This document shows positions 43,737 through 53,009 of a stretch of DNA of 64,000 nt, in pieces (position 1 is the first letter of the stretch; each line of letters opens with the position of its first letter). Both the position numbers and the translations under genes were made by a program. This stretch comes from Clostridium collagenovorans DSM 3089. Lineage in GTDB: Bacteria > Bacillota > Clostridia > Clostridiales > Clostridiaceae. The stretch is from assembly GCF_900130005.1 (NCBI RefSeq), contig NZ_FQXP01000005.1:124001-188000 (forward strand), read 5' to 3'. The notes under the pieces are model-generated. The model had not been told where the DNA came from, ran no database searches, and saw only the letters and a list, made by a program, of their open reading frames with translations.

Positions 43737-43782
43737 AAAAGTAGAAGCAGATTTGTTGAATTACAAATCTGCTTCTACTTTT
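43737..43782. terminator. Terminator after the ABC-F gene
   Basis: A long stem, AAAGTAGAAGCAGATTTGT with its complement ending at 43782, flanked by A- and T-runs, between convergent genes. Confidence 0.9.
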
Positions 43783-43915
43783 ACACTATGAGCTTACTTA
43801 ATAAGTTTAATTTTAATATATACTTTAATATTGACTTCATCATATCAAATTAGTTTTAAATTATTACTGAAATATATGAATTTTAATTAGAACTCCTCTA
43901 TTCTTAATCTAAAAT

Positions 43916-45169
43916 TTATTCTAATACTCCCAGTAATATATTTATATTAGTAATATATAATTCATTAAATTCTTTTATATCATATTTTTTATTTTCATTT
44001 CCAACTAAAATTTTATAAGCTGGCTTTTTATATTTATGAATAAAGTAACTTTTACATGTCCCATATTCTTTTTTATTATTTATTTTATACCCACTTACTT
44101 TACAAAACTTTTCTGCCATATGCTTACTTACCTTCAAGTCTTTATCCACATATTTATATGATATATTATCCCCAAAGGTATCATAACAAAGCATCATATC
44201 AAATTTATTTTCTTCCATACAATAAGCTATTGCTCTAGTTTCCGGTTCACAAAATGCTTCTATTCCTCCATAGTTTTTACTACTTGGGCACTTCACATTA
44301 AGCTTACTACTTTCACTCTTACCCTTTTCAAAAGCTATATCATAATTTAAGTTTAAATCAATTCCTCTTATGTTACTATGCCATCCTTTTGAAAAGTCCT
44401 TTTCTTTATTCCACTTAACTATCCTACTATAATATGGATTTTTCTTGGTTATACCATTTAAATTGATTTCTATACCATCAGGATTTACCATGGGAACTAT
44501 ACATAAAGTATATTTATTCCAGATACCTTCTATATCTTTACCTTTAAAATCTCTTTTCATAGTATAAGCTTTACAATAATCCTCTATAAATTTCATAAGT
44601 AATAAGGATGTTATTGAACTCATTCCATCATGTGCAGCATTGTAAAACACCTTTATATCGCCCTTACCTAGCTTTATGCAGTATATTTCTTTATCCATAA
44701 CCGTTTTACCAATTATCTCATGCTCCATAAAAGGATACCTAATTTTTAATCCCTTTATCATTTTTCTCATCATTTCATAACTACATTCCACATGACTTCT
44801 TACAATATCATTTTTAAATGGTATTATTATTTCCTTATTTTTAACTTCCTCTATACTTCCATACTTAAGATTTGAAATTAACAATGTATCTAAATCACAC
44901 TTAAACTTATCACAGATTTTCTTCCATGTATCTTCTTTTTCAACTACATATATGTCGTATCCTAATACTATTTTCTCTATAATTTCATAGGTTGTCTTAT
45001 CTACAATACCTGTTGGCAATAATCCTTTAGATAATTGAAACTTTCTAACAGCTTCCTCTGTACTATCCTCGAATACCCCTGTAATGCTTACATCTCTGTA
45101 TCCTAAACTATATAGAAAGCTCTGAATTTCTTTTATTTCATATCCCTTACTACCCTTTGAATAAAGCAT
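43916..45169 (-). CDS. Peptidoglycan-binding / LysM / M14-fold protein with lost zinc ligands
   Basis: The 417-aa protein has a PG-binding-1 domain (about 1-65, GSKGYEIKEIQSFLYSLGY), a LysM-like domain (about 72-118) and an M14 carboxypeptidase fold (about 125-417). The layout is that of clostridial/bacillar gamma-D-glutamyl-diaminopimelate peptidases. However, HxxE reads H180-D-G-M183, the Arg of DLNRN reads L274, the third ligand His is D330 (CYDTFG) and the catalytic Glu is L388 (YKILVG). Four of five active-site residues are gone while the frame is intact. It has no signal peptide, so it is probably spore-related or cytosolic. A binding or regulatory role is likely. Confidence 0.85.
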   Translation of the reverse strand: MLYSKGSKGYEIKEIQSFLYSLGYRDVSITGVFEDSTEEAVRKFQLSKGLLPTGIVDKTTYEIIEKIVLGYDIYVVEKEDTWKKICDKFKCDLDTLLISNLKYGSIEEVKNKEIIIPFKNDIVRSHVECSYEMMRKMIKGLKIRYPFMEHEIIGKTVMDKEIYCIKLGKGDIKVFYNAAHDGMSSITSLLLMKFIEDYCKAYTMKRDFKGKDIEGIWNKYTLCIVPMVNPDGIEINLNGITKKNPYYSRIVKWNKEKDFSKGWHSNIRGIDLNLNYDIAFEKGKSESSKLNVKCPSSKNYGGIEAFCEPETRAIAYCMEENKFDMMLCYDTFGDNISYKYVDKDLKVSKHMAEKFCKVSGYKINNKKEYGTCKSYFIHKYKKPAYKILVGNENKKYDIKEFNELYITNINILLGVLE

Positions 45170-45262
45170 ATCTTACAACTCCCTAAATTATTTCTTATAG
45201 CTATCTTATGATTTTTAAAGTCGCTATGTGATTATATTAGGATTTTTTATTACAATATATTT

Positions 45263-46096
45263 TTAAGCTCTTTTTTTATTCATATATTTATAAATAAACC
45301 AATAAGATAATCCTATTAAAATTCCTCCACCAACAAAGTTTCCTAAAGTTACAGGAATCAAATTAGAGAATATATGTGAAATATCTATTTTACTTAATTG
45401 TTCTAAGCTTAAATGACTAGCGGCTATATATTCTTCTGTACCCTTTGCTAATAACCCTGCTGTTAAGTAATACATATTAGCAACACAGTGCTCAAAACCA
45501 GTTATTACAAAAGCCATTATCGGGAAAAAAGCCATAAATATTTTTCCTACTATATCTTTAGACGCATAGCTTCCCCATACAGATAAACATACTAATACAT
45601 TACATAAAACTCCACTTGCAAAGGCTTTTCCAAATCCCATAGTTGACTTTTTATATGCTACCTTAAGAATATATCCCCCTAAGGCTGCATCGTTTAAGGA
45701 AAACGCTCCACTAAAATATATAAGTAAAGTTATAAATACCGCCCCTATATAATTTCCTATAAAAACTATAAGAAGATTTTTCAAAAGATCTATAATTGAA
45801 ATTCTTCTTTCAGCATAGGCTACAGACAATAAACAATTTCCTGTAAATAATTCCGCACCACAAATAACAACAAACATAAGTCCAATTGGGAATACTATTC
45901 CCGCTATCAATTTAGCTAATCCAAAATTAGTAATAGAATGCGATGCCACCTGAGAAGCAAAAGCCCCTAATGATATAAACATTCCTGCAAGAAATGCTAA
46001 AACTAAAGTTTGTAAAAAACGGTTGTTTGACTTAGTTACACCCATCTCCTCTACATAATTGCATACTTCACCAGGGCCTAACATTTTTTTGTCCAT
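45263..46096 (-). CDS. Formate/nitrite transporter (FNT) family channel
   Basis: The 277-aa protein has six transmembrane helices. FNT hallmarks are the region LFTGNCLLSVAYAE (Omega loop side) and the second signature GFEHCVANMYYLTAGLLAKG with the pore His. The family includes FocA (formate), NirC (nitrite) and the clostridial hydrosulfide channel HSC, and the sequence alone does not choose between them. The ribosome binding site is ATAGGAGG. It is monocistronic. A pfl partner gene is not adjacent. Confidence 0.92.
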   Translation of the reverse strand: MDKKMLGPGEVCNYVEEMGVTKSNNRFLQTLVLAFLAGMFISLGAFASQVASHSITNFGLAKLIAGIVFPIGLMFVVICGAELFTGNCLLSVAYAERRISIIDLLKNLLIVFIGNYIGAVFITLLIYFSGAFSLNDAALGGYILKVAYKKSTMGFGKAFASGVLCNVLVCLSVWGSYASKDIVGKIFMAFFPIMAFVITGFEHCVANMYYLTAGLLAKGTEEYIAASHLSLEQLSKIDISHIFSNLIPVTLGNFVGGGILIGLSYWFIYKYMNKKRA

Positions 46097-46711
46097 TATA
46101 TTTTCCTCCTATAATTCCCTTTAAACAATAATTAAAACTATATTTTTATATAAACTTACCTTTCAATTATATTTAAGTTTAAAAACTTGGTCAACTTACT
46201 TGTTTTGGTATTTTTATTCATATTTTTTTAGTTTTTATTTGATTCCATGCATTTTTTATTTACATTTATTTTTTTTATGGTAAAATGTTCTTGTGGCTAA
46301 AACAATACATTTTGTCGAATACATTATTTTAGCTATATAAAATACATAAAGCTAAGATGTAATAACTTACATCTATTAACTTTATGATTAACCGGTAAAC
46401 AAAAGAAAAATACTATAACTTTAATAGTCTTTCAAATGAAAAGCTATACTTATTTTAAAATATTAACTACGCTTTTCTACATAAATTATTAATTTAAATA
46501 AACTTAATATTGAAATATATAATTTAAACATACCTGTATATTTAAATTATTATAAATAAACATTTGATTAAGTAGCAAATATACAAAGAATAAATATTAA
46601 ATTACAAAAGCTAAAACTCAATTAACGCAAGAATATATTAATTAACGTAAGATAATGTACATTAACCCATAATAGATTTTAATTGACATATGTGCTAGTT
46701 ATACTAGACAC
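46097..46711. other. Long intergenic region upstream of the FNT gene
   Basis: About 615 A/T-rich bases with no supported ORF. Visible inverted repeats are GGCTAAAACAAT (near 46294) with its near-complement ending in TTTTAGCTA (near 46336), and AGATGTAA/TTACATCT (near 46353-46374). They may regulate the FNT gene; none fits a known site well. Confidence 0.4.
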
Positions 46712-46745
46712 AAAAATAAGCCATAGAACACTATGGCTTATTTTT
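46712..46745 (-). terminator. Terminator overlapping the stop of gene 46744
   Basis: AAAAATAAGCCATAG pairs with CTATGGCTTATTTTT around ACAC. It serves the minus-strand gene whose stop codon it overlaps. Confidence 0.88.
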
Positions 46746-47322
46746 ATAAATTTGCATAATAATACTTATATTTATTTTTAATATCTGAAGTTATATTATT
46801 ATTATTTATATCATATAACTCCAAAGATGGAATTACGGCATACCCTTTAGATCTATCTATTGGTTGTGCTACTATAAATGGATCCCTATTCTTAGGTAAA
46901 TTTATTTTATATTCCTTATTTTCTATAGTTACTTTTCTATATTCTATTTCATTTCCATAGTTGTATCCACATATTATAAAATAGTCATTCTTATAAGTTC
47001 TTATAAAAGACTCTAAAAACAAAGACGACGTCCCAGTTATTCTATTATATTTATACTTATTATTCATGCCTTTAGTAAACTCACATAACCATATTTCATC
47101 CTTTTGTTTAAAAAATACTAATTTTTTATTATCTATATTAATTACTTCTTTTATATCCTTACTATTAATTTGTGAATCTATACTTTTACTTGTAATTTCA
47201 CTATTATTTATAAAATCTATAACTTCATCTTCTGCTATATAATAATTACCCTCTATTTTAAAAATTAAAACAGATATAAGTATAGCTCCTGTGATTACTA
47301 TTAAACCGTTTAACCTTTTCAT
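46744..47322 (-). CDS. Hypothetical membrane-anchored protein
   Basis: A 192-aa protein from MKRLNGL, chosen because GGGGG lies 7 bases upstream; a longer frame to 47385 lacks a ribosome binding site. It has an N-terminal helix (LNGLIVITGAILISVLIF, residues 4-21), then an extracytosolic domain with beta-strand-like alternation (KLVFFKQKDEIWLCEFTKG, NDYFIICGYNYGNEIEYRKV). It is not a lipoprotein because no lipobox is present. The family is unknown. It is monocistronic. Confidence 0.6.
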   Translation of the reverse strand: MKRLNGLIVITGAILISVLIFKIEGNYYIAEDEVIDFINNSEITSKSIDSQINSKDIKEVINIDNKKLVFFKQKDEIWLCEFTKGMNNKYKYNRITGTSSLFLESFIRTYKNDYFIICGYNYGNEIEYRKVTIENKEYKINLPKNRDPFIVAQPIDRSKGYAVIPSLELYDINNNNITSDIKNKYKYYYANL

Positions 47323-47759
47323 TACATACCCCCTATATATTTTTTCCCAAAGACTATTATATATCCACATATTGTTACTTTTCAATATTTTTTTACTTTA
47401 TTTTCACTTTTTACGCTGTTTTCTTTAATTTCTTAATAAAACTACAAATTATTTTCTTCATTCGTTGATTATATATAATCTGCCATTAAATATTTTATAA
47501 CATTTTTTATAATTAAAAATATTTTCGACATTCTTTTATTTATATAAAATTATATTTTTATTTTTTATATTTGAATTTAATTCTCAATAGATTTAACCTA
47601 TAAATCCAAGTTCACTAATCGATATTTTATATACTAAGCGACAAATATTGAATTTTTTATTTTTTATTACTAAAATATACATTGTTGATTATTTTATGAA
47701 ATTAAACATTATATTTTATTTTGTGACATTATTTTAAAATTTCTTGGGAGGAATTTATA
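47323..47759. other. Divergent intergenic region upstream of the peptide transporter
   Basis: About 440 very A/T-rich bases. They should contain the divergent promoters. No riboswitch, hairpin or small ORF stands out, apart from the strong GGGAGG ribosome binding site at 47744-47750. Confidence 0.4.
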
Positions 47760-49364
47760 ATGAAAAAAAGAAAAATTCTAAGCGTTCTTTTAGCAAGTAT
47801 TTTTACACTTACTCTTATGGGTTGTGGAAATACTTCAGATAATAAAGATACAGGTAAAACGGATGGTCAAAAATCTGAAGCTACAGCTAAAGTTAAAGAT
47901 GGCGGAACTATGGTTTTTAGATCTGCTACAGATCCAACTTGCCTAAATCCATTTTTTCAAAGTAACAGAATAACTTTTACTGTAAATAATGCTCTTTTTG
48001 ATCCTTTATTTGTAGTAGATACTAATGAAACTAGAAACTATCTTGCAGATAGTCTTAAGATTTCAGATGATAATCTTACTTATACTGTTAAATTAAAAAA
48101 TAACCTTAAATGGCATGATGGTCAAAAAATCACTGCTGATGATATAGTCTTTACAGTTAATGCAATTCAAAACGAAAAAAATGCAATTGCTGACAGAGAG
48201 TCTTTTGTTATAGATGGAAAAAACATTGAAGTTAAAAAAATTGATGACTTAACAGTTGAGTTTAAATTACCTCAAGCCTTTGCACCATTTGATAGTAGCC
48301 TTGGTAGTTTAACACCTATACCAAAACATATTTTCGAAAATGAATCAGATTTAGCAAAATCTGAAAAAAATAATACCCCTGTTGGTTCTGGACCATTTAA
48401 ATTTAAAGAATGGAAAAAAGGTGAAGCACTTACTCTTGAAAGATTTAATGACTATTATCTTGGTAAACCTCATTTAGAGAGCCTTGTATACAGAATTATA
48501 CCTGATGATAATACTGCTAAAATTGCCTTTGAAAATGGTGAAGTTTCAGCAACTTATTTATCAGAAGAAAACTACAAAAAAATGTCTTCTGATGAAAAGT
48601 TTACTACTCATGCTTTTGATGAAGGAATGTTACTATACCTTAACTATAATATGAAAAATAAAGATTTGAAAAATCCTGATGTTCGTAAAGCAATTTCTTA
48701 TGCTCTTAATAAAGATGAGATTATAAAATCTAGCTATGAAGATCCTAAAAATACTCAAGTTGCTAATTCAGTTTTAGTACCTAGCACTAAATACTATACT
48801 GACTCTGTAACTAAGTATGATAATAATGTTGAAAAAGCAAAAGAACTTTTAAAGAAAGCTGGATGTGAGAATTTAAAATTAAATTTCCAATATATAAGTG
48901 GAAAAAGCGATGAAAAAATTGCTCAAATAATTCAACAACAACTTAAACCAGTTGGTATAGATGTAGAGCTTCAAGCTTTAGATGCTAATACTTTCTATGC
49001 AAAGTTTGATGGTCAAATGGAAAGAGACTTTGACTTAGTTTTAAATGGTTATGTACTTGGAGTAGATCCTAATGGTTATGCAAATGCATTTACTACTAAA
49101 GGACCTTACAATATAATAGAATACTCTAACCCTGAAGTTGATAAATTATTTGAAGATGGTGCTGTAGAGTCAGATACTACTAAAAGAAAATCTATATATG
49201 AAAAAGCACAAAAGTTAATATCTGATGATGCTCCAGTATACCCTATCAACTATAGTAAATCCTTTGTTGGAGTTAATGCTAAGTTTGGTGGTATTAAAGA
49301 AGCTAAAACAGTTCCTATCTATATGTTTGAAGATTTATCAAAACTTTATATGGTAGAAAAATAA
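47760..49364 (+). CDS. Oligopeptide/dipeptide ABC transporter substrate-binding lipoprotein
   Basis: The 534-aa family-5 solute-binding protein has a lipoprotein signal peptide (Lys/Arg-rich start, hydrophobic core, lipobox LMGC with Cys22). The SBP_bac_5 features LKWHDGQKITADDIVFTVNA and DVRKAISYALNKDEI are present. It binds peptides or nickel-type ligands outside the cell and hands them to the two permeases encoded next. A hairpin between this gene and the permeases (49481-49505) may raise its expression relative to them. Confidence 0.93.
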   Translation: MKKRKILSVLLASIFTLTLMGCGNTSDNKDTGKTDGQKSEATAKVKDGGTMVFRSATDPTCLNPFFQSNRITFTVNNALFDPLFVVDTNETRNYLADSLKISDDNLTYTVKLKNNLKWHDGQKITADDIVFTVNAIQNEKNAIADRESFVIDGKNIEVKKIDDLTVEFKLPQAFAPFDSSLGSLTPIPKHIFENESDLAKSEKNNTPVGSGPFKFKEWKKGEALTLERFNDYYLGKPHLESLVYRIIPDDNTAKIAFENGEVSATYLSEENYKKMSSDEKFTTHAFDEGMLLYLNYNMKNKDLKNPDVRKAISYALNKDEIIKSSYEDPKNTQVANSVLVPSTKYYTDSVTKYDNNVEKAKELLKKAGCENLKLNFQYISGKSDEKIAQIIQQQLKPVGIDVELQALDANTFYAKFDGQMERDFDLVLNGYVLGVDPNGYANAFTTKGPYNIIEYSNPEVDKLFEDGAVESDTTKRKSIYEKAQKLISDDAPVYPINYSKSFVGVNAKFGGIKEAKTVPIYMFEDLSKLYMVEK

Positions 49365-49480
49365 TTTTTTAGCTATGACCTATTAATTTATACTAGATTG
49401 CTTTTTATTAATAATATATTATCTAAAAGTTACTTAAGTTATCTTTTAGAGTCCATTTGTAAAAATGGATAGTAAGTTAT

Positions 49481-49505
49481 AAGGCATGAATATTATTCAT
49501 GCCTT
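49481..49505 (+). terminator. Intercistronic hairpin between binding protein and permease genes
   Basis: AAGGCATGAAT (49481-49491) pairs perfectly with ATTCATGCCTT (49495-49505) around ATT, and CTTTTAAATTTT follows. It is probably a partial terminator or a 3'-end stabiliser of the binding-protein mRNA. Confidence 0.7.
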
Positions 49506-49546
49506 CTTTTAAATTTTATTTATATCTAAAAAAAGGAAGTGAAAGT

Positions 49547-50497
49547 ATGAAAAAACAAATACTAAAAAGAATTTTACAGGCTATACCTATGCTTTTTTTT
49601 ATTTCCTTTATTTCATTCATGCTTATGAATTTAGCTCCGGGAGATCCAGCTAAAAACTACATAACACCTAAAATGTCTCAAGAACAAATAACTATAATAC
49701 GTGAAAATTTAGGCTTAAATAAGCCTATACTTGTTCGCTATGGATATTGGCTTAAAAATACTCTTAGTGGTGAACTTGGTTACTCCCTAGTAACTAACCA
49801 GCCTGTTTCTTCTGAGATTGTATCTAGATTGCCTGCTACCTTTGGATTGATGGGTATATCTTTGTTATTCTCAGTTATTGTTGCTTTACCCTTAGGCTTA
49901 TTTACTGCTCTACACAAGGGTAAATTTATAGATGACTTTGTTACCATACTTAATTATGTAGGTATATCTATACCTAGTTTTTGGTTTGCAATGATTTTAA
50001 TAACAATTTTTTCACTTAAATTAGGTTGGCTACCAAGTGTTGGTATGAGATCTATAGGTGTAGACACTACTTTAGACCTTATAAGTCATGGAATACTGCC
50101 AACTTTAGTACTTAGTCTTAGCAATATATCTGTACTTACTCGCTATGTAAGATCCTCTGCTCTTGTAGCTCTACAGGAAGACTATATTATAACAGCTAAG
50201 TCTAAAGGATTATCTGAAAAGCAAGTACTTTTTAACCATGTTCTTAAAAATTCACTGCTTCCTATTATAACAATACTTGGAATGAATTTAACTGCTATAG
50301 TTTCTGGTGCCTTTATTACTGAAACAGTCTTTGGTTGGCCTGGTATGGGCAGATTAGGCATGAATGCAATTCTTGCTATGGACTATCCAATAATAATGGC
50401 TATAACAATGCTAAGTTCTATTTTTGTAGTTCTTGGAAACTTACTAGCAGATATATTAAATTACTTTGTTGATCCTCGTATTAAGGTAGGTGAATAA
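49547..50497 (+). CDS. Peptide ABC transporter permease (DppB/OppB type)
   Basis: The 316-aa protein (from MKKQILK, after AAAGGAAGTG) has six transmembrane helices. The binding-protein-dependent transport signature is EDYIITAKSKGLSEKQVLFN, and LAPGDPAKNYI is typical near the N-terminus. The frame extends further upstream, but that part lies in the hairpin region and lacks a ribosome binding site. It pairs with the next gene, and the stop region overlaps the next start area. Confidence 0.93.
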   Translation: MKKQILKRILQAIPMLFFISFISFMLMNLAPGDPAKNYITPKMSQEQITIIRENLGLNKPILVRYGYWLKNTLSGELGYSLVTNQPVSSEIVSRLPATFGLMGISLLFSVIVALPLGLFTALHKGKFIDDFVTILNYVGISIPSFWFAMILITIFSLKLGWLPSVGMRSIGVDTTLDLISHGILPTLVLSLSNISVLTRYVRSSALVALQEDYIITAKSKGLSEKQVLFNHVLKNSLLPIITILGMNLTAIVSGAFITETVFGWPGMGRLGMNAILAMDYPIIMAITMLSSIFVVLGNLLADILNYFVDPRIKVGE

Positions 50498-50498
50498 C

Positions 50499-51347
50499 TT
50501 GAATATAGAAAGAATTAAAGTAAACTTTAAAGTTCATATAAAGAAAAATAAATTAGCCGCTTTTGCTATAATAGCACTTATAATAATAATAATTGCTTCT
50601 TCCTTAGCTTTTTTATCACCATATGATCCCAATGAAATAAACTTATCTCTAAAATTACAAAGTCCTAGCCTCAAACATATATTTGGAACTGATGAGTTAG
50701 GAAGAGACTATTTCACAAGAGCTCTATATGGTACAAGACTCTCTATATTAGTAGGGGTATGCTCTATGTTTGTATCAATAGTAATAGGTACCTTCGTTGG
50801 AGCTATAAGTGGATTTATTGGTGGAAAAGTAGACAAAATTATAATGAGATGTATAGACATGCTAATGAGTATACCTATGTTCTTTTTAATTCTTATTGCA
50901 AATGCCTATTTAAAACCTAGTATCAAAAACATAATAATCATAATCGGAATATTTGGATGGATGGGAGTTGCAAGAATAGTTAGAGCCGAAACCTTAAGCT
51001 TAAAAGAAAGAGAGTACATAATGTGTTCAAGAAGTCTAGGCGCTAATAATTTTTATATATTGAGGAAACACATTTTGCCTGGTGTTATACCAACCATTTT
51101 AGTTGCAGCTAGTATTGATATAGCTGGTGCAATACTTACAGAGTCCTCCTTAAGTTTTTTAGGTTTAGGTGTTCAACAACCTATGTCCTCTTTAGGAAGT
51201 ATGTTACAGGCTGCACAATCTAGAATGTCTGATAAAACATATTTAGCCTTATTCCCAGGATTATTAATACTTATAATAGTTCTAAGCTTCAATGTTATTG
51301 GTGATTCTATTAAAAACATATTAGAACCTAAAATTGATAGCAATTAA
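50499..51347 (+). CDS. Peptide ABC transporter permease (DppC/OppC type)
   Basis: About 282 aa with six helices and the inner-membrane signature REYIMCSRSLGANNFYILRK. TTG at 50499 is preferred as start because AAGGTAGG lies about 7 bases upstream; GTG at 50490 is in frame but too close to it. It is the last gene of the operon. No ATPase genes (oppD/oppF type) follow, so the transporter must use ATPases encoded elsewhere. Confidence 0.92.
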   Translation: MNIERIKVNFKVHIKKNKLAAFAIIALIIIIIASSLAFLSPYDPNEINLSLKLQSPSLKHIFGTDELGRDYFTRALYGTRLSILVGVCSMFVSIVIGTFVGAISGFIGGKVDKIIMRCIDMLMSIPMFFLILIANAYLKPSIKNIIIIIGIFGWMGVARIVRAETLSLKEREYIMCSRSLGANNFYILRKHILPGVIPTILVAASIDIAGAILTESSLSFLGLGVQQPMSSLGSMLQAAQSRMSDKTYLALFPGLLILIIVLSFNVIGDSIKNILEPKIDSN

Positions 51348-51576
51348 CCTTAGCTATTGAATTAATAAATCCCTATATACTATATTTTACTTATAAGATA
51401 ATTTGACTAACAATATTTTATTATATACTCTAATAAATAATCTTCATTATATAATAAATTCAATGATTAATATAAATGTAGAATATATTAATTAGAGCTT
51501 ATATAAAGTATATTTTATTTATAAGCTAAATTTCATTTAAATATGTTATTATAATTATTCTTAATAAAATATCTAT
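51348..51576. other. A/T-rich region after the transporter operon
   Basis: No gene or structured element is seen before the shared terminator at 51577. Confidence 0.35.
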
Positions 51577-51625
51577 ATAAAACAGACTACACTATGAGAA
51601 GAACTCATAATGTAGTCTGTTTTAT
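51577..51625. terminator. Bidirectional terminator between permease operon and tsaD
   Basis: AAAACAGACTACACTATGAG pairs with CTCATAATGTAGTCTGTTTT with one mismatch, flanked by A/T runs, between convergent genes. Confidence 0.85.
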
Positions 51626-51639
51626 TTCTTAATTAAAAT

Positions 51640-52662
51640 CTATCTCTCACCAAGTTTTAAATTTGGTATTGCATTTAAAGTTAAATCTGCTATATTTCCT
51701 TTTTTATACTCAAAATAAGCAGCACTGCCTATCATTGCAGCATTATCTGTACATAAAATTGGTGCTGGGAACAATACTTCTATGCCCCTTTTCTTACCTT
51801 CCTTTGTTAAGGTTTCTCTTAAACAAGAATTTGATGCTACTCCACCGGCTATTACTATTTTATCAACCTTTTTCATTTTACAAGCCTTCATAGCATTATC
51901 TACTAAAACACCAACAACTGCATTTTGGAAAGAAGCAGCTATATCAGCTTCAACTATTTTTTCTTCTTTCATCTTAGCTTGATTTATATAGTTTAAAACC
52001 GCTGACTTAACTCCACTAAAAGAAAAATCTAAAGTATCACCATCAAATTTAGCTCTTGGGAACTTAATAGCTTCAGCATTTCCCTCCTTAGATATTTTAT
52101 CAACCTTAGGACCTCCTGGGTAGCCAAGTCCTATAGCCCTAGCAATCTTATCAAAGGCTTCTCCTGCAGCATCATCCCTTGTTTGACCAAGTACTTCAAA
52201 ATCACCATAATCCTTCATATGAACAATAAAGGTATGCCCTCCTGATACTATTAAACAAACAAAAGGTGGCTTTAAATCCTTATGCTCAATGAAATTAGCA
52301 CATATATGGCCTTCTATATGATTAACTCCTATCAAAGGCTTATTAGTGGCATATGCTAGAGATTTAGCATATTGTATACCTACTAACAAAGCTCCAACTA
52401 ATCCTGGCCCGTATGTAACAGCTATTGCATCTATTTCTTCCATAATTGTATTAGCTTCTTGTAATGCTTCCTCTACAACTGCACTAATAGCTTCTATATG
52501 TTTTCTTGAAGCAACCTCTGGAACAACGCCTCCAAATTTTTCGTGTATATCAATTTGAGATGAAATAATATTTGATAAAACATCTCTACCATTAACTACT
52601 ACTGCAGCTGAAGTCTCATCACAGCTTGATTCTATGGCAAGTATTTTCATATCTTTTTCCAT
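51640..52662 (-). CDS. tsaD: tRNA N6-threonylcarbamoyladenosine transferase TsaD
   Basis: The 340-aa protein shows the ASKHA-fold TsaD/Kae1 pattern: ILAIESSCDETSAAVV at the N-terminus, the metal-binding His pair in GVNHIEGHICANF, CLIVSGGHTFIVHM, and FSFSGVKSAVLNYI. With TsaB, TsaC and TsaE it makes t6A37 in ANN-decoding tRNAs. Two start codons are possible (52662 after GAGGATAGG, or ATG 12 bases later); the upstream one is kept. Confidence 0.97.
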   Translation of the reverse strand: MEKDMKILAIESSCDETSAAVVVNGRDVLSNIISSQIDIHEKFGGVVPEVASRKHIEAISAVVEEALQEANTIMEEIDAIAVTYGPGLVGALLVGIQYAKSLAYATNKPLIGVNHIEGHICANFIEHKDLKPPFVCLIVSGGHTFIVHMKDYGDFEVLGQTRDDAAGEAFDKIARAIGLGYPGGPKVDKISKEGNAEAIKFPRAKFDGDTLDFSFSGVKSAVLNYINQAKMKEEKIVEADIAASFQNAVVGVLVDNAMKACKMKKVDKIVIAGGVASNSCLRETLTKEGKKRGIEVLFPAPILCTDNAAMIGSAAYFEYKKGNIADLTLNAIPNLKLGER

Positions 52663-53009
52663 AAACCTATCCTCACTTTATCTCTATAAGTACATAAATA
52701 TAATACACATTATTTTTCAACAAAAGCTTTTATCATCTTTAAATTAAGTTTTTAATATTATTACGCTAATTATAAACTTAATTTAAAATATTTTATTGAA
52801 ACTTATATATGATACTTAAAATACTTCTGTATATTTTCTCTTTATATTAATATAATTATTATACTTTATAAAAAATACTACTTCAAGTAACCCCACTTCC
52901 CTATTAATCATGTTTTCCCTCAAAAATCATAATACCCTGTAAATTTACAAGCACTATATAAACTGATATAATTATTAGAACGAATGTTTTATAAATAAGG
53001 AGATAAAAA
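52663..53009. other. Divergent intergenic region between tsaD and the RusA-like gene
   Basis: About 350 A/T-rich bases with no supported ORF or RNA structure. It contains both promoters and the AAGGAG ribosome binding site of the plus-strand gene. Confidence 0.4.

Noticed and set aside
49499..49546. Longer start of the first permease
   Set aside because: It would begin inside the intercistronic hairpin and lacks a ribosome binding site; AAAGGAAGTG points to ATG 49547.
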